From NCBI GenBank assembly GCA_001319865.1, contig BBSL01000225.1, positions 1-58,166 of the forward strand: a DNA stretch of 58,166 nucleotides, read 5' to 3'. The DNA comes from Burkholderia sp. E7m39. Its GTDB lineage: Bacteria; Pseudomonadota; Gammaproteobacteria; Burkholderiales; Burkholderiaceae. The notes under the pieces were generated by a model. The model was not told the origin of the DNA. It did no database searches and was given only the letters and a program-made list of their open reading frames with translations. Of the stretch, positions 44,592 to 53,000 are shown in pieces. Made by a program: the position numbers and the translations under genes. How positions within the stretch are numbered: the stretch's first letter is position 1; each line of letters begins with the position of its first letter.

Positions 44592-45299
44592 ATGTCCGAC
44601 AAGCATCTTTCGAGTCAATTCGAGGCCGCGCTCACCGCGCTGTCGACCGAACTGCTCGAAATGGGCGGCCGCGTCGAACTGCAGATTTCGCGCTGTCTGA
44701 CGCTGCTGAGCGACTACGACCCAACGCTGTTCGAAGAGATCCGCGCGAGCGAACGCGACCTCAATGCGCTCGAAATCCGGATCGACGAGGAAATCCATCG
44801 AGTCATCGCGCGCCGCCAGCCTGCCGCGCGCGATCTGCGCCTGCTGATGGCCATGTCCAAATGCGTGACCAATCTCGAACGCATGGGCGACGAAGCGCGC
44901 AAGATTTCCAAGCGCTTGCGCCGCATCGATGAAAACGGCCAGACGGCCGCCATTCCTCTCGTCGAGCTGAAGAGTTGCGGCGAGCTGGCGTCGTCGATCC
45001 TGCACGGCGTGCTCGACGCGTTTGCGCGGATGGATGCCGTCGCCGCGGCAAAACTCGTGCGCGACGATCAGGCCATCGACGAAGTGTTCCGCGCGTCGGT
45101 TCGCAAGCTCGTCATGCAAATGAGCGAGACGCCGCGAACGGTCTCGGTCGCGATCGAATATCTGTTTATCGCGAAAGCGCTCGAACGGATCGGCGACCAC
45201 GCGAAGAACATCGCCGAGTTCGTCGTGTTCGTCGTCAAAGGCCGCGATGTGCGGCATATGCCGCTGGGCGAACTCGAACGCGAGGCGATGGCCAACTGA
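44592..45299 (+). CDS. PhoU family phosphate signalling protein, away from pst genes
   Basis: This 235-residue helical protein has two PhoU repeats (about residues 15-105 and 120-220). It includes ALEIRIDEEIHRVIARRQP and CVTNLERMGDEARKISKRL in the first, with IEYLFIAKALERIGDHAKNIAEFV in the second. PhoU links the PstSCAB phosphate importer to the PhoR kinase and limits phosphate uptake. Here no pst, phoB or phoR gene is adjacent, so it may be a second, specialised PhoU. GGGAGGG before the ATG supports the start. It is cytoplasmic. Whether it is phosphate-regulated cannot be decided from the upstream sequence. Confidence 0.9.
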   Translation: MSDKHLSSQFEAALTALSTELLEMGGRVELQISRCLTLLSDYDPTLFEEIRASERDLNALEIRIDEEIHRVIARRQPAARDLRLLMAMSKCVTNLERMGDEARKISKRLRRIDENGQTAAIPLVELKSCGELASSILHGVLDAFARMDAVAAAKLVRDDQAIDEVFRASVRKLVMQMSETPRTVSVAIEYLFIAKALERIGDHAKNIAEFVVFVVKGRDVRHMPLGELEREAMAN

Positions 45300-45544
45300 C
45301 GCCGCACTCGAGCACAGCCTTCTTGCCTTTTCTTGCCTTCTGCTCGCGCCCCGTTTCCTTCATGTGTTGCCGCACGTTTTTTGCCCGGCACGCGCACCGG
45401 AACGAGGCCGCCCGGCGCGGACGCCTGCGAAACCGGCGTCCCCCGCCAATTCCCCAGCTATCACCTGACCACGCCTGACGGGCACGGCCGGCGGGAATGC
45501 CACTTGCGCCTCTCCAACGACTGGTTCGGAATACGGAGGCCGAC

Positions 45545-45715
45545 ATGCAACCCGACGACACCCCACTCAATCCCGGCGACGAAGGTCCGCCCGACGCCCC
45601 CGGTGTCGGCGAGGATCTATGTCCCGCCTGTCATGGGAAGGGCAGTGTCGAAGGCCAGCGCTGTAGCGTTTGCAACGGCACCGGAAAGGTGCTCCAGGGC
45701 ATCGGCGGCGGCTGA
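45545..45715 (+). CDS. 56-residue protein with paired CxxCxGxG zinc-finger-like motifs
   Basis: A very small protein from an ATG with GGAGG six bases upstream; the frame extends to 45497 but the site favours 45545. After an acidic, proline-rich 27-residue leader come CPACHGKG (from residue 29) and CSVCNGTG (from residue 42). These are the half-units of the DnaJ cysteine-rich domain. Together they could bind one zinc ion. DnaJ itself has four such units plus a J-domain, so this is a minimal stand-alone version. Role unknown; a chaperone-like or metal-buffering function is a guess. It lies 24 bases before the SDR gene on the same strand and is probably cotranscribed with it. Confidence 0.8.
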   Translation: MQPDDTPLNPGDEGPPDAPGVGEDLCPACHGKGSVEGQRCSVCNGTGKVLQGIGGG

Positions 45716-45739
45716 TCGAACGCGGACAGGGAGAAGCGA

Positions 45740-46525
45740 ATGGATCTGCAGGAAAAAGTCGCGCTCGTCACGGGCGCGGGCTCAGGCATCGGCAAGGCGT
45801 GCGCGCTCAGGCTGGCCGCCGACGGCGCGCGCGTGATCGTCCACGCGCACAAGGAAGACGAAACCCATGCCACGGTCGAGGCAATCGAGCAGGCGGGCGG
45901 CGAGGCGTTCGGCATCACGGCCGACCTGCGCGACGACAAGGGCTTCAAGGCCGCTATCGAAGGCGGTATCGCGATGTTCGGCCAGCTCGACATCGTCGTG
46001 GCGAATGCGGGCATCAACGGCGTCTGGGCGCCAATCGACGAACTGCAGCCCGACGAATGGGACAACACGCTGAACACGAATCTGCGCGGCACCTATCTGA
46101 CGCTGCACTACACGGTGCCGCATCTGAAGCGCGCGGGTCGGGGCTCGATCATCATCATTTCATCGATCAATGGCACGCGGGTGTTCAGCCACGGTGGCGC
46201 ATCCGCGTATTCGACGACCAAAGGCGGCCTGCTCGCGCTCGGACAGATGGTCGCGCTCGAACTCGCGAAGCACAAGATTCGCGTCAATGTGGTGTGTCCC
46301 GGGAAAATCGAATCGAGCATCGACGAAAACACGAATGCCCGCTCGGGGGGCGAAGCCTCGGAACCCGCGGACTATCCGGAAGGAAAGATCCCGCTCACGG
46401 ACGGAAAGGCCGGCACGGGCGACGACATCGCCGAAATGGTGGCCTTTCTCGTCTCGGAGCGCGCGCGATACATCACGGGGACGCCCGTCTGGATCGACGG
46501 CGGGCAATCGCTGCTGGTGGGATGA
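45740..46525 (+). CDS. SDR family oxidoreductase
   Basis: A 261-residue classical short-chain dehydrogenase. It has the cofactor motif TGAGSGIG (about residues 11-18), ADLRDD after strand 3, NAGI near residue 90, Ser in IIIISSING and catalytic Y-S-T-T-K. The C-terminus, ITGTPVWIDGGQSLLVG, is the standard ending of 3-oxoacyl-ACP reductase-like SDRs. Its cofactor preference is uncertain; a histidine follows the second strand (VIVHAHKED), unlike clear NAD-type acidic residues. GGGAGAAG lies before the ATG. It probably shares a transcript with the tiny zinc-finger-like gene upstream. Confidence 0.92.
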   Translation: MDLQEKVALVTGAGSGIGKACALRLAADGARVIVHAHKEDETHATVEAIEQAGGEAFGITADLRDDKGFKAAIEGGIAMFGQLDIVVANAGINGVWAPIDELQPDEWDNTLNTNLRGTYLTLHYTVPHLKRAGRGSIIIISSINGTRVFSHGGASAYSTTKGGLLALGQMVALELAKHKIRVNVVCPGKIESSIDENTNARSGGEASEPADYPEGKIPLTDGKAGTGDDIAEMVAFLVSERARYITGTPVWIDGGQSLLVG

Positions 46526-46809
46526 GCGGCGATGCGCGGGCGGTGGTTGGTACGCGCGAAAGCGCCGCGCCGCGCTCACGCTCGCGCTCACGCGGTCTGG
46601 CATCCATCGCAGCACAGGCGGCGAACGTCGAGGTCGAAAGCGAGCAGATCCATCTGCTCAACGCGATGAAGCGCGCAGTTTCGCGCGATGTCCGCAAATC
46701 CAGCGGTGCTAGCGGCAATTCGTCTTCTCCAACGACGTCGAGTGCTTCACGACACCGCGTGAAGCCCGGCTCGGCGCGCCCATCGATCCCGCCGACGAAT
46801 GACGCGTGA
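46522..46809 (+). CDS. Possible small Ser/Arg-rich protein overlapping the SDR stop
   Basis: A 95-codon frame begins with an ATGA overlap at the SDR stop. The product is low-complexity (SRSRSRG, then serine-rich runs), with one ordered-looking helix near residues 37-56 (VESEQIHLLNAMKRAVSRDV). Part of it comes from a 12-bp tandem duplication at 46571-46594. The overlap geometry suggests coupling, but composition alone could produce such a frame in GC-rich DNA. Confidence 0.25.
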   Translation: MSGDARAVVGTRESAAPRSRSRSRGLASIAAQAANVEVESEQIHLLNAMKRAVSRDVRKSSGASGNSSSPTTSSASRHRVKPGSARPSIPPTNDA

Positions 46810-46974
46810 GCGCGTCATCGCGCCGTCGCTCCCGTTGCCCTGACCGAACGCCGGACGGGCGCCAGGGGCCGCCAAAGGGCGCCCTCATTCTTCGCTAATT
46901 CCCGCTGCGTACGATGCTGGTCATCCGGCAGTACGTCATCACATCGAGGAAAAACGGCTCAGAAGGAGGGCATC

Positions 46975-47499
46975 ATGTCGATCGCAACTATCATTCAAGG
47001 CACCCCCATCTGGGTGTGGGTGCTTCTCGTCATCCTGCTCTCGCGCGGGTTCAAGGCGTTGAACAGCGGCACGGCGACGCTGTCCAGACTGGCCATCGTC
47101 CCCGTCATCTTCGCGGGCTGGGGCATATTGCATCTGATCACCGATCCGCTGTCGGGATGGTCTTCCGTGATCGTGTGGATCATCGGCGCGCTCGTGGGTA
47201 TCGCAGGCGGCGTGTTCATCGCGAGCCGCAGCCGCTTCATCGTCGATCCCGTCAGCAATACCGTGATGACGCCCGGCTCCGTCGTGCCGCTGGTGCTGAT
47301 CGTCGCTACCTTCGCGGCCAAATTCTGGCTCGGCGTCGAAGTGGCGACCGCGACGGATATCGCCGCGCTGGGAACGTACGTGCTGATCGGTGCAGCCGTG
47401 TCGGGCATCGTGGCGGGCGTGTTCGGCGGACGCTTCCTCACATATTGCCGGGCGATGAATGCGCGCCGGTTCATCAAGACCTGCTCGCAGAGCGCCTGA
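46975..47499 (+). CDS. Small integral membrane protein, DUF6622-like
   Basis: This 174-residue protein has about five hydrophobic segments (about residues 12-27, 37-56, 63-82, 100-120 and 130-150). The start WVWVLLVILLSRGFKAL with a following tryptophan-rich region resembles the DUF6622 group of proteobacterial membrane proteins; I am not certain of that number. No transporter signature is visible. GAAGGAGG lies seven bases before the ATG, a strong site. The last residues run into a 14-bp repeat array after the stop. Function unknown. Confidence 0.75.
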   Translation: MSIATIIQGTPIWVWVLLVILLSRGFKALNSGTATLSRLAIVPVIFAGWGILHLITDPLSGWSSVIVWIIGALVGIAGGVFIASRSRFIVDPVSNTVMTPGSVVPLVLIVATFAAKFWLGVEVATATDIAALGTYVLIGAAVSGIVAGVFGGRFLTYCRAMNARRFIKTCSQSA

Positions 47500-47520
47500 A
47501 TGGGGGCATGCGAATCGGGC

Positions 47521-47576
47521 CGCCTGAACGAGGCCGCCTGAACCAGGCCGCGTCAGCGAGGCGGCCCGAGCAAGGC
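47521..47576. repeat. 14-bp tandem array, four diverging copies
   Basis: The units CGCCTGAACGAGGC, CGCCTGAACCAGGC, CGCGTCAGCGAGGC and GGCCCGAGCAAGGC follow each other without gaps. The first two differ by one base. A weaker CGCCTGAATGGGGG copy spans the preceding stop codon at about 47494. The array lies between the membrane-protein and DUF899 genes. Confidence 0.8.
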
Positions 47577-47779
47577 CAACTGTGCAAGGGCCTGATCGGG
47601 TCGCCCGCACATCTCCCGAAGCTAAATGCCGCCATACTTGTTACTCCCCGGCTTCGCTTTCCAGGTCCAGACTGTCTCAGCGCAAACATCGCGCGAACAT
47701 CGAACGATGAACAGCGAATAGCGCCGCGTTTTCGCCATGAAGCGCGGCAACCTGCCCGAATCAGGAGGACGCACGAGCC

Positions 47780-48556
47780 ATGAGTACATCAGACAAGAAC
47801 GGCGCCATGCAGACGCCACCCGTCGTATCGCAGCAGGAATGGGAAGCCGCGCGCGAGCAGTTGCTCGTCAAGGAGAAGGCCCACACGCGCGCCCGCGACG
47901 CGCTCGCCGCCGAGCGCCGCCGCATGCCGTGGATGGCCGTCGAAAAAGACTACGCATTCGACGGCCCGACGGGCAAGGTCGATCTGACCGGTCTCTTCGA
48001 CGGAAGGCGGCAGCTGATCGTCTATCGCGCGTTCTTCGAGCCTGGCGTGTTCGGCTGGCCGGAGCACGCGTGCCGCGGCTGCTCGATGGTGGCCGATCAG
48101 GTCGCACACGTCTCGCATCTCAATGCACGCGACACCACGCTCGTGTTCGTGTCGCGCGCGCCGCAAGCGGCCATTGCCGATCTGAAGGCGCGCATGGGCT
48201 GGCAGATACCATGGTTCACGATCACGGACAGCTTCGATGCCGACTTCGGCGTCGGCGAATGGCACGGCACCAACGTGTTCTTCCGCGACGGCGACCGCGT
48301 GTTTCGCACCTACTTCCTCAACAATCGCGGCGACGAGCAGATGGGCGGCACCTGGAACTATCTCGACATCACGCCGCTAGGACGGCAGGAAGTCTGGGAA
48401 GATTCGCCCGAAGGCTATCCGCAGACGCCGACCTACAAATGGTGGAACTGGCACGACAGCTACGTCGACGACGCGCCGCCGGACCGGAAGTGGGTCGAGG
48501 TGTCGGACGCGGGCGAGGCGGCGTTCAGGAAGAGATCCGCCGAGGGCAACGCGTAA
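47780..48556 (+). CDS. DUF899 family thioredoxin-fold protein
   Basis: A 258-residue protein of the DUF899 family. The N-terminal helix (EWEAAREQLLVKEKAHTRARD), the RMPWMAVEKDYAFDGP segment, and VYRAFFEPG followed by a single-cysteine C-R-G-C-S-M stretch are all diagnostic. The fold is thioredoxin-like, but no CxxC of redox type sits at the usual place; the visible pair is C-x-x-C in ACRGCSM. The end FxxRSAEGNA is less conserved. The biochemical role of the family is unknown. AATCAGGAGG lies before the ATG. It is separated from the Ohr gene by about 430 bases. Confidence 0.88.
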   Translation: MSTSDKNGAMQTPPVVSQQEWEAAREQLLVKEKAHTRARDALAAERRRMPWMAVEKDYAFDGPTGKVDLTGLFDGRRQLIVYRAFFEPGVFGWPEHACRGCSMVADQVAHVSHLNARDTTLVFVSRAPQAAIADLKARMGWQIPWFTITDSFDADFGVGEWHGTNVFFRDGDRVFRTYFLNNRGDEQMGGTWNYLDITPLGRQEVWEDSPEGYPQTPTYKWWNWHDSYVDDAPPDRKWVEVSDAGEAAFRKRSAEGNA

Positions 48557-48594
48557 AGCGCGAGCACGGCGGAATGAGAGACGATGCCCGCCGC

Positions 48595-48803
48595 TTACTG
48601 CGGGACGGCATCGTTGACCTGGACGGCATGCGTCGCGTCCGACGGCAGGATCATGCGGGCCGACACGTTCGCAGCGTGACGGCGGGCCCGACGGTCCACG
48701 AGACATCCGCGCCGTCGAGTCGATCGACGAACGGCGCGCTGTAGAACGACGTCGAGATGAACGGCAACTGCTGCGGGCGACGCCGATCATGCTGTCCATA
48801 CAT
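48595..48803 (-). pseudogene. Possible relic of a small gene with a frameshift
   Basis: On the minus strand, one frame from ATG 48803 gives protein-like text (PQQLPFISTSFYSAPFVDRL, then DVSWTVGPAVT). A second frame continues with ANVSARMILPSDATHAVQVN to a stop at 48595. The switch lies near 48670-48685, in a run of G and C. Together they would make about 69 residues. I cannot name the family. It may be a real frameshift, a sequencing error, or chance. Confidence 0.3.
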
Positions 48804-48985
48804 CGAACATTCCAGCACGCCGACGAATCGCCCGACGATGCCTGCTCTGTGCCGCCATGTATCGGCGCGCCGCGCATCGATACACGTGCATACAAACCCG
48901 CCCGTACCCGACACATGCGAGATACATCCGCGCGCTCCAATACGCACATCGATTGACCTCATCAACCCAACGGGAGCAACGCATC

Positions 48986-49402
48986 ATGACGCGGATCGAC
49001 AAGGTGCTGTACACAGGCAAGGTTCACACGACGGGTGGTCGCGAAGGCGCGGCGCGCAGCTCGGATGGCCGTCTCGACATCGCACTGTCGACGCCGGGCA
49101 GCGCGGGCGCGGGCACGAACCCCGAGCAACTGCTCGGCGCCGGCTGGTCGGCGTGCTTCATCGGCGCGATGGGCGGTGCGGCGCGTGCGCTGAACGTCTC
49201 GCTGCCAGCCGAAACGGCTGTCGATGCCGAAATCGATCTCGGCACCACGGATGGCGCCTACTTCATTCAGGCACGTCTGAACGTGAGCCTGCCCGGCCTG
49301 CCGCGCGACGTCGCGCAGCAACTGGTCGACCGAGCGCACCAGACCTGCCCGTACTCGAAGGCAACGCGCGGCAACATCGACGTCACGGTCACGCTTGCCT
49401 GA
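48986..49402 (+). CDS. ohr: Organic hydroperoxide resistance protein (Ohr/OsmC family)
   Basis: This 138-residue thiol peroxidase starts at ATG 48986 with GGGAG upstream. The reactive cysteine is C57 in GAGWSACFIGA and the resolving cysteine is C121 in HQTCPYSKATRGN, both at standard Ohr positions. The N-terminal YTGKVHTTGGREG is also diagnostic. It reduces organic and fatty-acid hydroperoxides in the cytoplasm. No OhrR regulator gene is adjacent, and I see no classic AT-rich OhrR operator in the upstream 180 bases. Confidence 0.93.
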   Translation: MTRIDKVLYTGKVHTTGGREGAARSSDGRLDIALSTPGSAGAGTNPEQLLGAGWSACFIGAMGGAARALNVSLPAETAVDAEIDLGTTDGAYFIQARLNVSLPGLPRDVAQQLVDRAHQTCPYSKATRGNIDVTVTLA

Positions 49403-49515
49403 CGTCGCGGCGGAACCCTGCGGCTTCGCCAGTTGCACCGGTAGCGCTGTGAATGCTGGATGGTCACGAATCGCTCCGTGACAGACGGACGTGCTTTAAG
49501 ATTGGCATCGGCCAT
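49267..49515 (-). CDS. Possible small ORF opposite the 3' end of ohr
   Basis: An 82-codon minus-strand frame starts at ATG 49515 with AGGAG seven bases upstream. The first 30 residues (ADANLKARPSVTERFVTIQH and on) look protein-like and lie outside ohr. The remainder is antisense to ohr and arginine-rich, so a true product would probably be shorter or the gene is a remnant. No family recognised. Confidence 0.3.
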   Translation of the reverse strand: MADANLKARPSVTERFVTIQHSQRYRCNWRSRRVPPRRQASVTVTSMLPRVAFEYGQVWCARSTSCCATSRGRPGRLTFRRA

Positions 49516-49547
49516 AGTCAACTCCTGCTGTGAGTTGGTGGTGGTCA

Positions 49548-49581
49548 GCGGGCGGTGAGTGTTGGCGCACTCACCGCCCGC
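49548..49581. terminator. Perfect 14-bp hairpin downstream of ohr
   Basis: GCGGGCGGTGAGTG and CACTCACCGCCCGC pair perfectly around a six-base loop. On the plus strand a short TTTT follows after six bases, so it may terminate ohr transcripts 145 bases after its stop. On the minus strand it lies between two small ORFs, 32 bases before the start at 49515, where it could act as a leader element. Confidence 0.6.
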
Positions 49582-49589
49582 GCTTCGTT

Positions 49590-49703
49590 TTACGTCTGGC
49601 GTTTCCCTCTTTGCTCACCGCGTGGACTAATCCGGAGTTCTCCGATCCGTTGAGGTGGATTGACCTCGGGGGTTAAGTAACGAAATCGTTTCTTACCGGC
49701 CAC
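49590..49703 (-). CDS. Possible 37-residue basic micro-ORF
   Basis: A GTG-initiated frame at 49703 encodes a strongly basic peptide with protein-like composition (GKKRFRYLTPEVNPPQRIG, then ELRISPRGEQRGKRQT). The codon pattern differs from a shadow frame because nothing is coded opposite. The ribosome-binding site is weak and upstream of it the frame is stopped, so it may be the tail of a lost gene. No family recognised. Confidence 0.25.
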   Translation of the reverse strand: MAGKKRFRYLTPEVNPPQRIGELRISPRGEQRGKRQT

Positions 49704-50075
49704 CTAATGATCGAGCATTTACTTCTGTCAGTCAGATCACGCTGGAAACCCTGAGGGCAGGTCGGTTGACCTGTAGCTCGACTCCGGGCACCCGCACCAG
49801 ACAATTCTGGCCTCACGCGCTTTTCTTCCGATCGCTGGTCGGTCAGAGGTCCCATATTGACCGAGGCCGTTCCTCGCAACCGCTCGTCGAAAGCATCATT
49901 CCACGTTTTCCCGTGGTCGATTTAAAGTCCAGAACGTGGCCCTGCCTGCCACATCTGACCCACCCGCTTGACCCAAAGCATCGCTTCAGATATTAGACGT
50001 ACCTCTAGACCCACCTACCGCGCTTCACCCCGTCCCCAAAATGGGCCTCGATTGGCAGTCCTTTCCGAATGTGCC
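49704..50075. other. Upstream region of the autotransporter gene
   Basis: About 370 bases with GC lower than the coding flanks. A frame at 49673-49879 (minus) shows no domain. GAGGT/ACCTC and other short inverted repeats occur but nothing I would call a promoter with confidence. An alternative TTG start for the autotransporter lies at 49968. Confidence 0.35.
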
Positions 50076-53000
50076 ATGCGCTCGACGAAAGCACGAACCA
50101 CACATAGTGCAGCCGGGAATTTCCAAGCTTCTCAGGTGTGCGAACTGTCTTGCGTTCACGCCATGATGATGCTCGCGGTGATCGTCTGCGGCGTCACCCA
50201 GCAGGCAGGCGCTACCGATCTGACAAGCTCACAGACCGGCTATGTGCTGACCTCGGGCGGCAATCCCTATGTGGTTGTGCTTGGCGCAATCATCGATACG
50301 CGGGCGACAGGCGTCACCGCAATCGACAGCGTAGCGGGTTCCGGGTGGATGCTGACCAATAACGGCACCGTCGCGGGCGGATACTGGGCGCTCCAGTTCA
50401 GCCAGCACGCCACCGTGGTCAACAATGGACAGTTCATCAGTCCCATCACCACGGCAGTCGCACTCTTCGGCGGCGCAGACGTCACCAATCATGTCGGCGC
50501 AGTCATCGCCGGGAAGCTGGACGGCGTCTTTGTGCGCGGCTCGACGAGCACGGTCGTCAACGCAGGCGATATCGCGGGAGACGTCGTCGGCCTCGCCAAC
50601 ACGCAGGCAGCGATCCACATGCCTGACGGCGGCGCCATCACCAATCTGTCAACCGGCCGCATCGCGGGTTCCGCATCGGCCATCCTTTGCGCGCCCGCGA
50701 CAACGGTCATAAACGCTGGCCTCATCGCATCCGGCAGCAAGGCCGCAATCGACCTGACGACGGGCACCAGCAGCTCGGGCGGTCTCGTCGTCAATAGCGG
50801 CACGATTATGGGCGGCGATAGCGGGACAGCGATCCTGTTCGGTCCGCACGATGACACATTGCTCATCACGGGCACGTCGTCCATCTCGGGGATCGTGGAC
50901 GGCGGGGCGCACGACGCGGGCGGCGCCAACACGCTGATTCTCGGCGGCACGACGGCGGGTACCTTCGACCTGTCCTCGATCGGCGCGCATGCGCAATACC
51001 GCAACTTCGACACGCTCGCGAAGCAGGACGTCGGCACCTGGACGCTGACGGGCGTAAGCAGCGTCAATCAGGCGTGGCAGATTGCGGGAGGCAATCTGAT
51101 CGTCGCGGGGCAGTTGACGGGCAGTATCACCGCCGTCCCGCAGGCCACCCGTATCGACGTCGAAATCGCGAGCGGCGGCGCTGTGCACGCACAAACAGGA
51201 AGCGCGATCTCGCTCGGAGCGGCGAGCCGAATCCTGAACGGCGGCACCATCGACGGCCATGCCAGGGACACCGCCACACTCGCCGTGCAAGGCGGCGGCA
51301 GCAGCATCGTCAATGCGGGTGCCATCGGCGCGGACGGCGCGGGCTCGCCCGCCATCAGCCTCGATACGGCGAACGGCAGTGCGAGCCTTGTGAACCAGGC
51401 CGGCGCGGCGATTTCCAGCGAACAGGGCGTCGCCGTGCTCGCCGGCTCCCACGTCGTGATCCTGAACGCGGGAAACCTGACCGGCCGCGACGCCGCCGTC
51501 CGCTTCACAGGTTCGAACGACGCGCTGACGCTCGTTAGCGGCAGCAATGTGAAAGGCGACCTCGACGGCGGCAATGACCTTGGGAATGCGCTGGTGTTGC
51601 AAGGCACGGGCACTCTCGCAAGCCGCCTGTACGGGTTCGCGTCGCTTGCGATGCGCGGCACTGACTGGTCGCTGGCAGGCGATGCGTCGGTCGGCAATGC
51701 AACGGTCCACACGGGCACGCTGCGCGTGAATGGCACGTTGGGCAGTACAGCCACCACGGTTGCGCCGGCTGCAGCGATTGCCGGAACGGGAACCGTCGAG
51801 GGCGCACTCGTCGTGCAAGGCGCAATCGCTCCGGGCAATGCCGTTGCCGCGCCGTTGGGAACGGCCGTGTCCGCACTGCCGGCGCTCGCGGTCGGTACGT
51901 TGCACGTCGCCGGTTCTTTTGCGCAGGCTGCGGGAAGCCGCTACGTGGTCGACGTGCTGCCCACGGGCAACGATCTCGTCGACGTCACAGGCCCGGCGAC
52001 ACTACAGGGCGGGACAGTGCTCGCCCGTCTCCGAACGACATCGTTCAACCGCACCGATACCTACACGATCGTCGCGGCGTCGGCAGGCGTGAGCGGCGCG
52101 TTCGCCGGTGTCTCGACGCTGAACCCGTTTGTCCAACCGTCGCTTGCGTACGATGCCGATCACGCGTACCTCGTCGTGCAACGCGATTTTCTGCACGCGG
52201 GCGGCACCCCGAATGAGCTTGCCGTAGAAGGCGCGCTGGATCGCGGTATCGCGGCGATCGGGTCGGGCACGCCACCCAGCCGCGATTTCCTGAGCGTCGC
52301 CGCCGATCTTGTCAGTATCGAAGGGCCGGCGGCCTACGCCGCGCTCGACCAGCTGGGCGCGGAGTCGTATGCGGCGCTGCTCAACGCCCACGTCGCAGCG
52401 TCGCGTCAAACGACGGATGCCGTTCAGGCCCGCCTCGCCGACGCGCGCAGCGGTTCATGCACGAAGTCCACGACGCCCGCCGCCCGGTCCACGCAGTTCC
52501 CGGCGGATGGCGACACACGCATCTGCTCGTGGGCAGCGCTGCTCGGCAATACGGGCAGCAACGGCGGATACGACACGTGGCTCACGCAGCAGATCGATCT
52601 CGCCGGTGCGATCGCTGGCATCGATTATCGTGTCGCGGCGCCGGTTACGCTCGGCGCGGCGCTCAGCTACATCCACGGCAATACGTCCACCGACACGTTG
52701 CCCGCGCACGGACAGTTCGACAGTTATCAGGTCGCGCTGTACGGCGCCTATGCGCCGGGACGATATTGGCTTCAGGGCGCGCTGGGCTACGGACGCAACG
52801 ACGATCAAATGAAGCGCGACATCACCTTCACCACCCCGTCGCGCACGGCCCAAGGCAAGGTGGACGGGAACCAGTATTTCGCGTCGCTGCAAACGGGCGT
52901 CGACCTCGATGCCGGTCCCGTTGGCGTGGTGTCGCCGTTTATCGGTCTGGAAGCGCAGTACGTTGTCTTGCCGGGAATCACCGAGACGGGCGCGGACTCC

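Noticed and set aside
46571..46594. A 12-bp duplication CGCGCTCACGCT/CGCGCTCACGCG as a separate regulatory element
   Set aside because: It is only two imperfect copies in low-complexity GC-rich sequence and is better explained as local slippage inside a doubtful frame.
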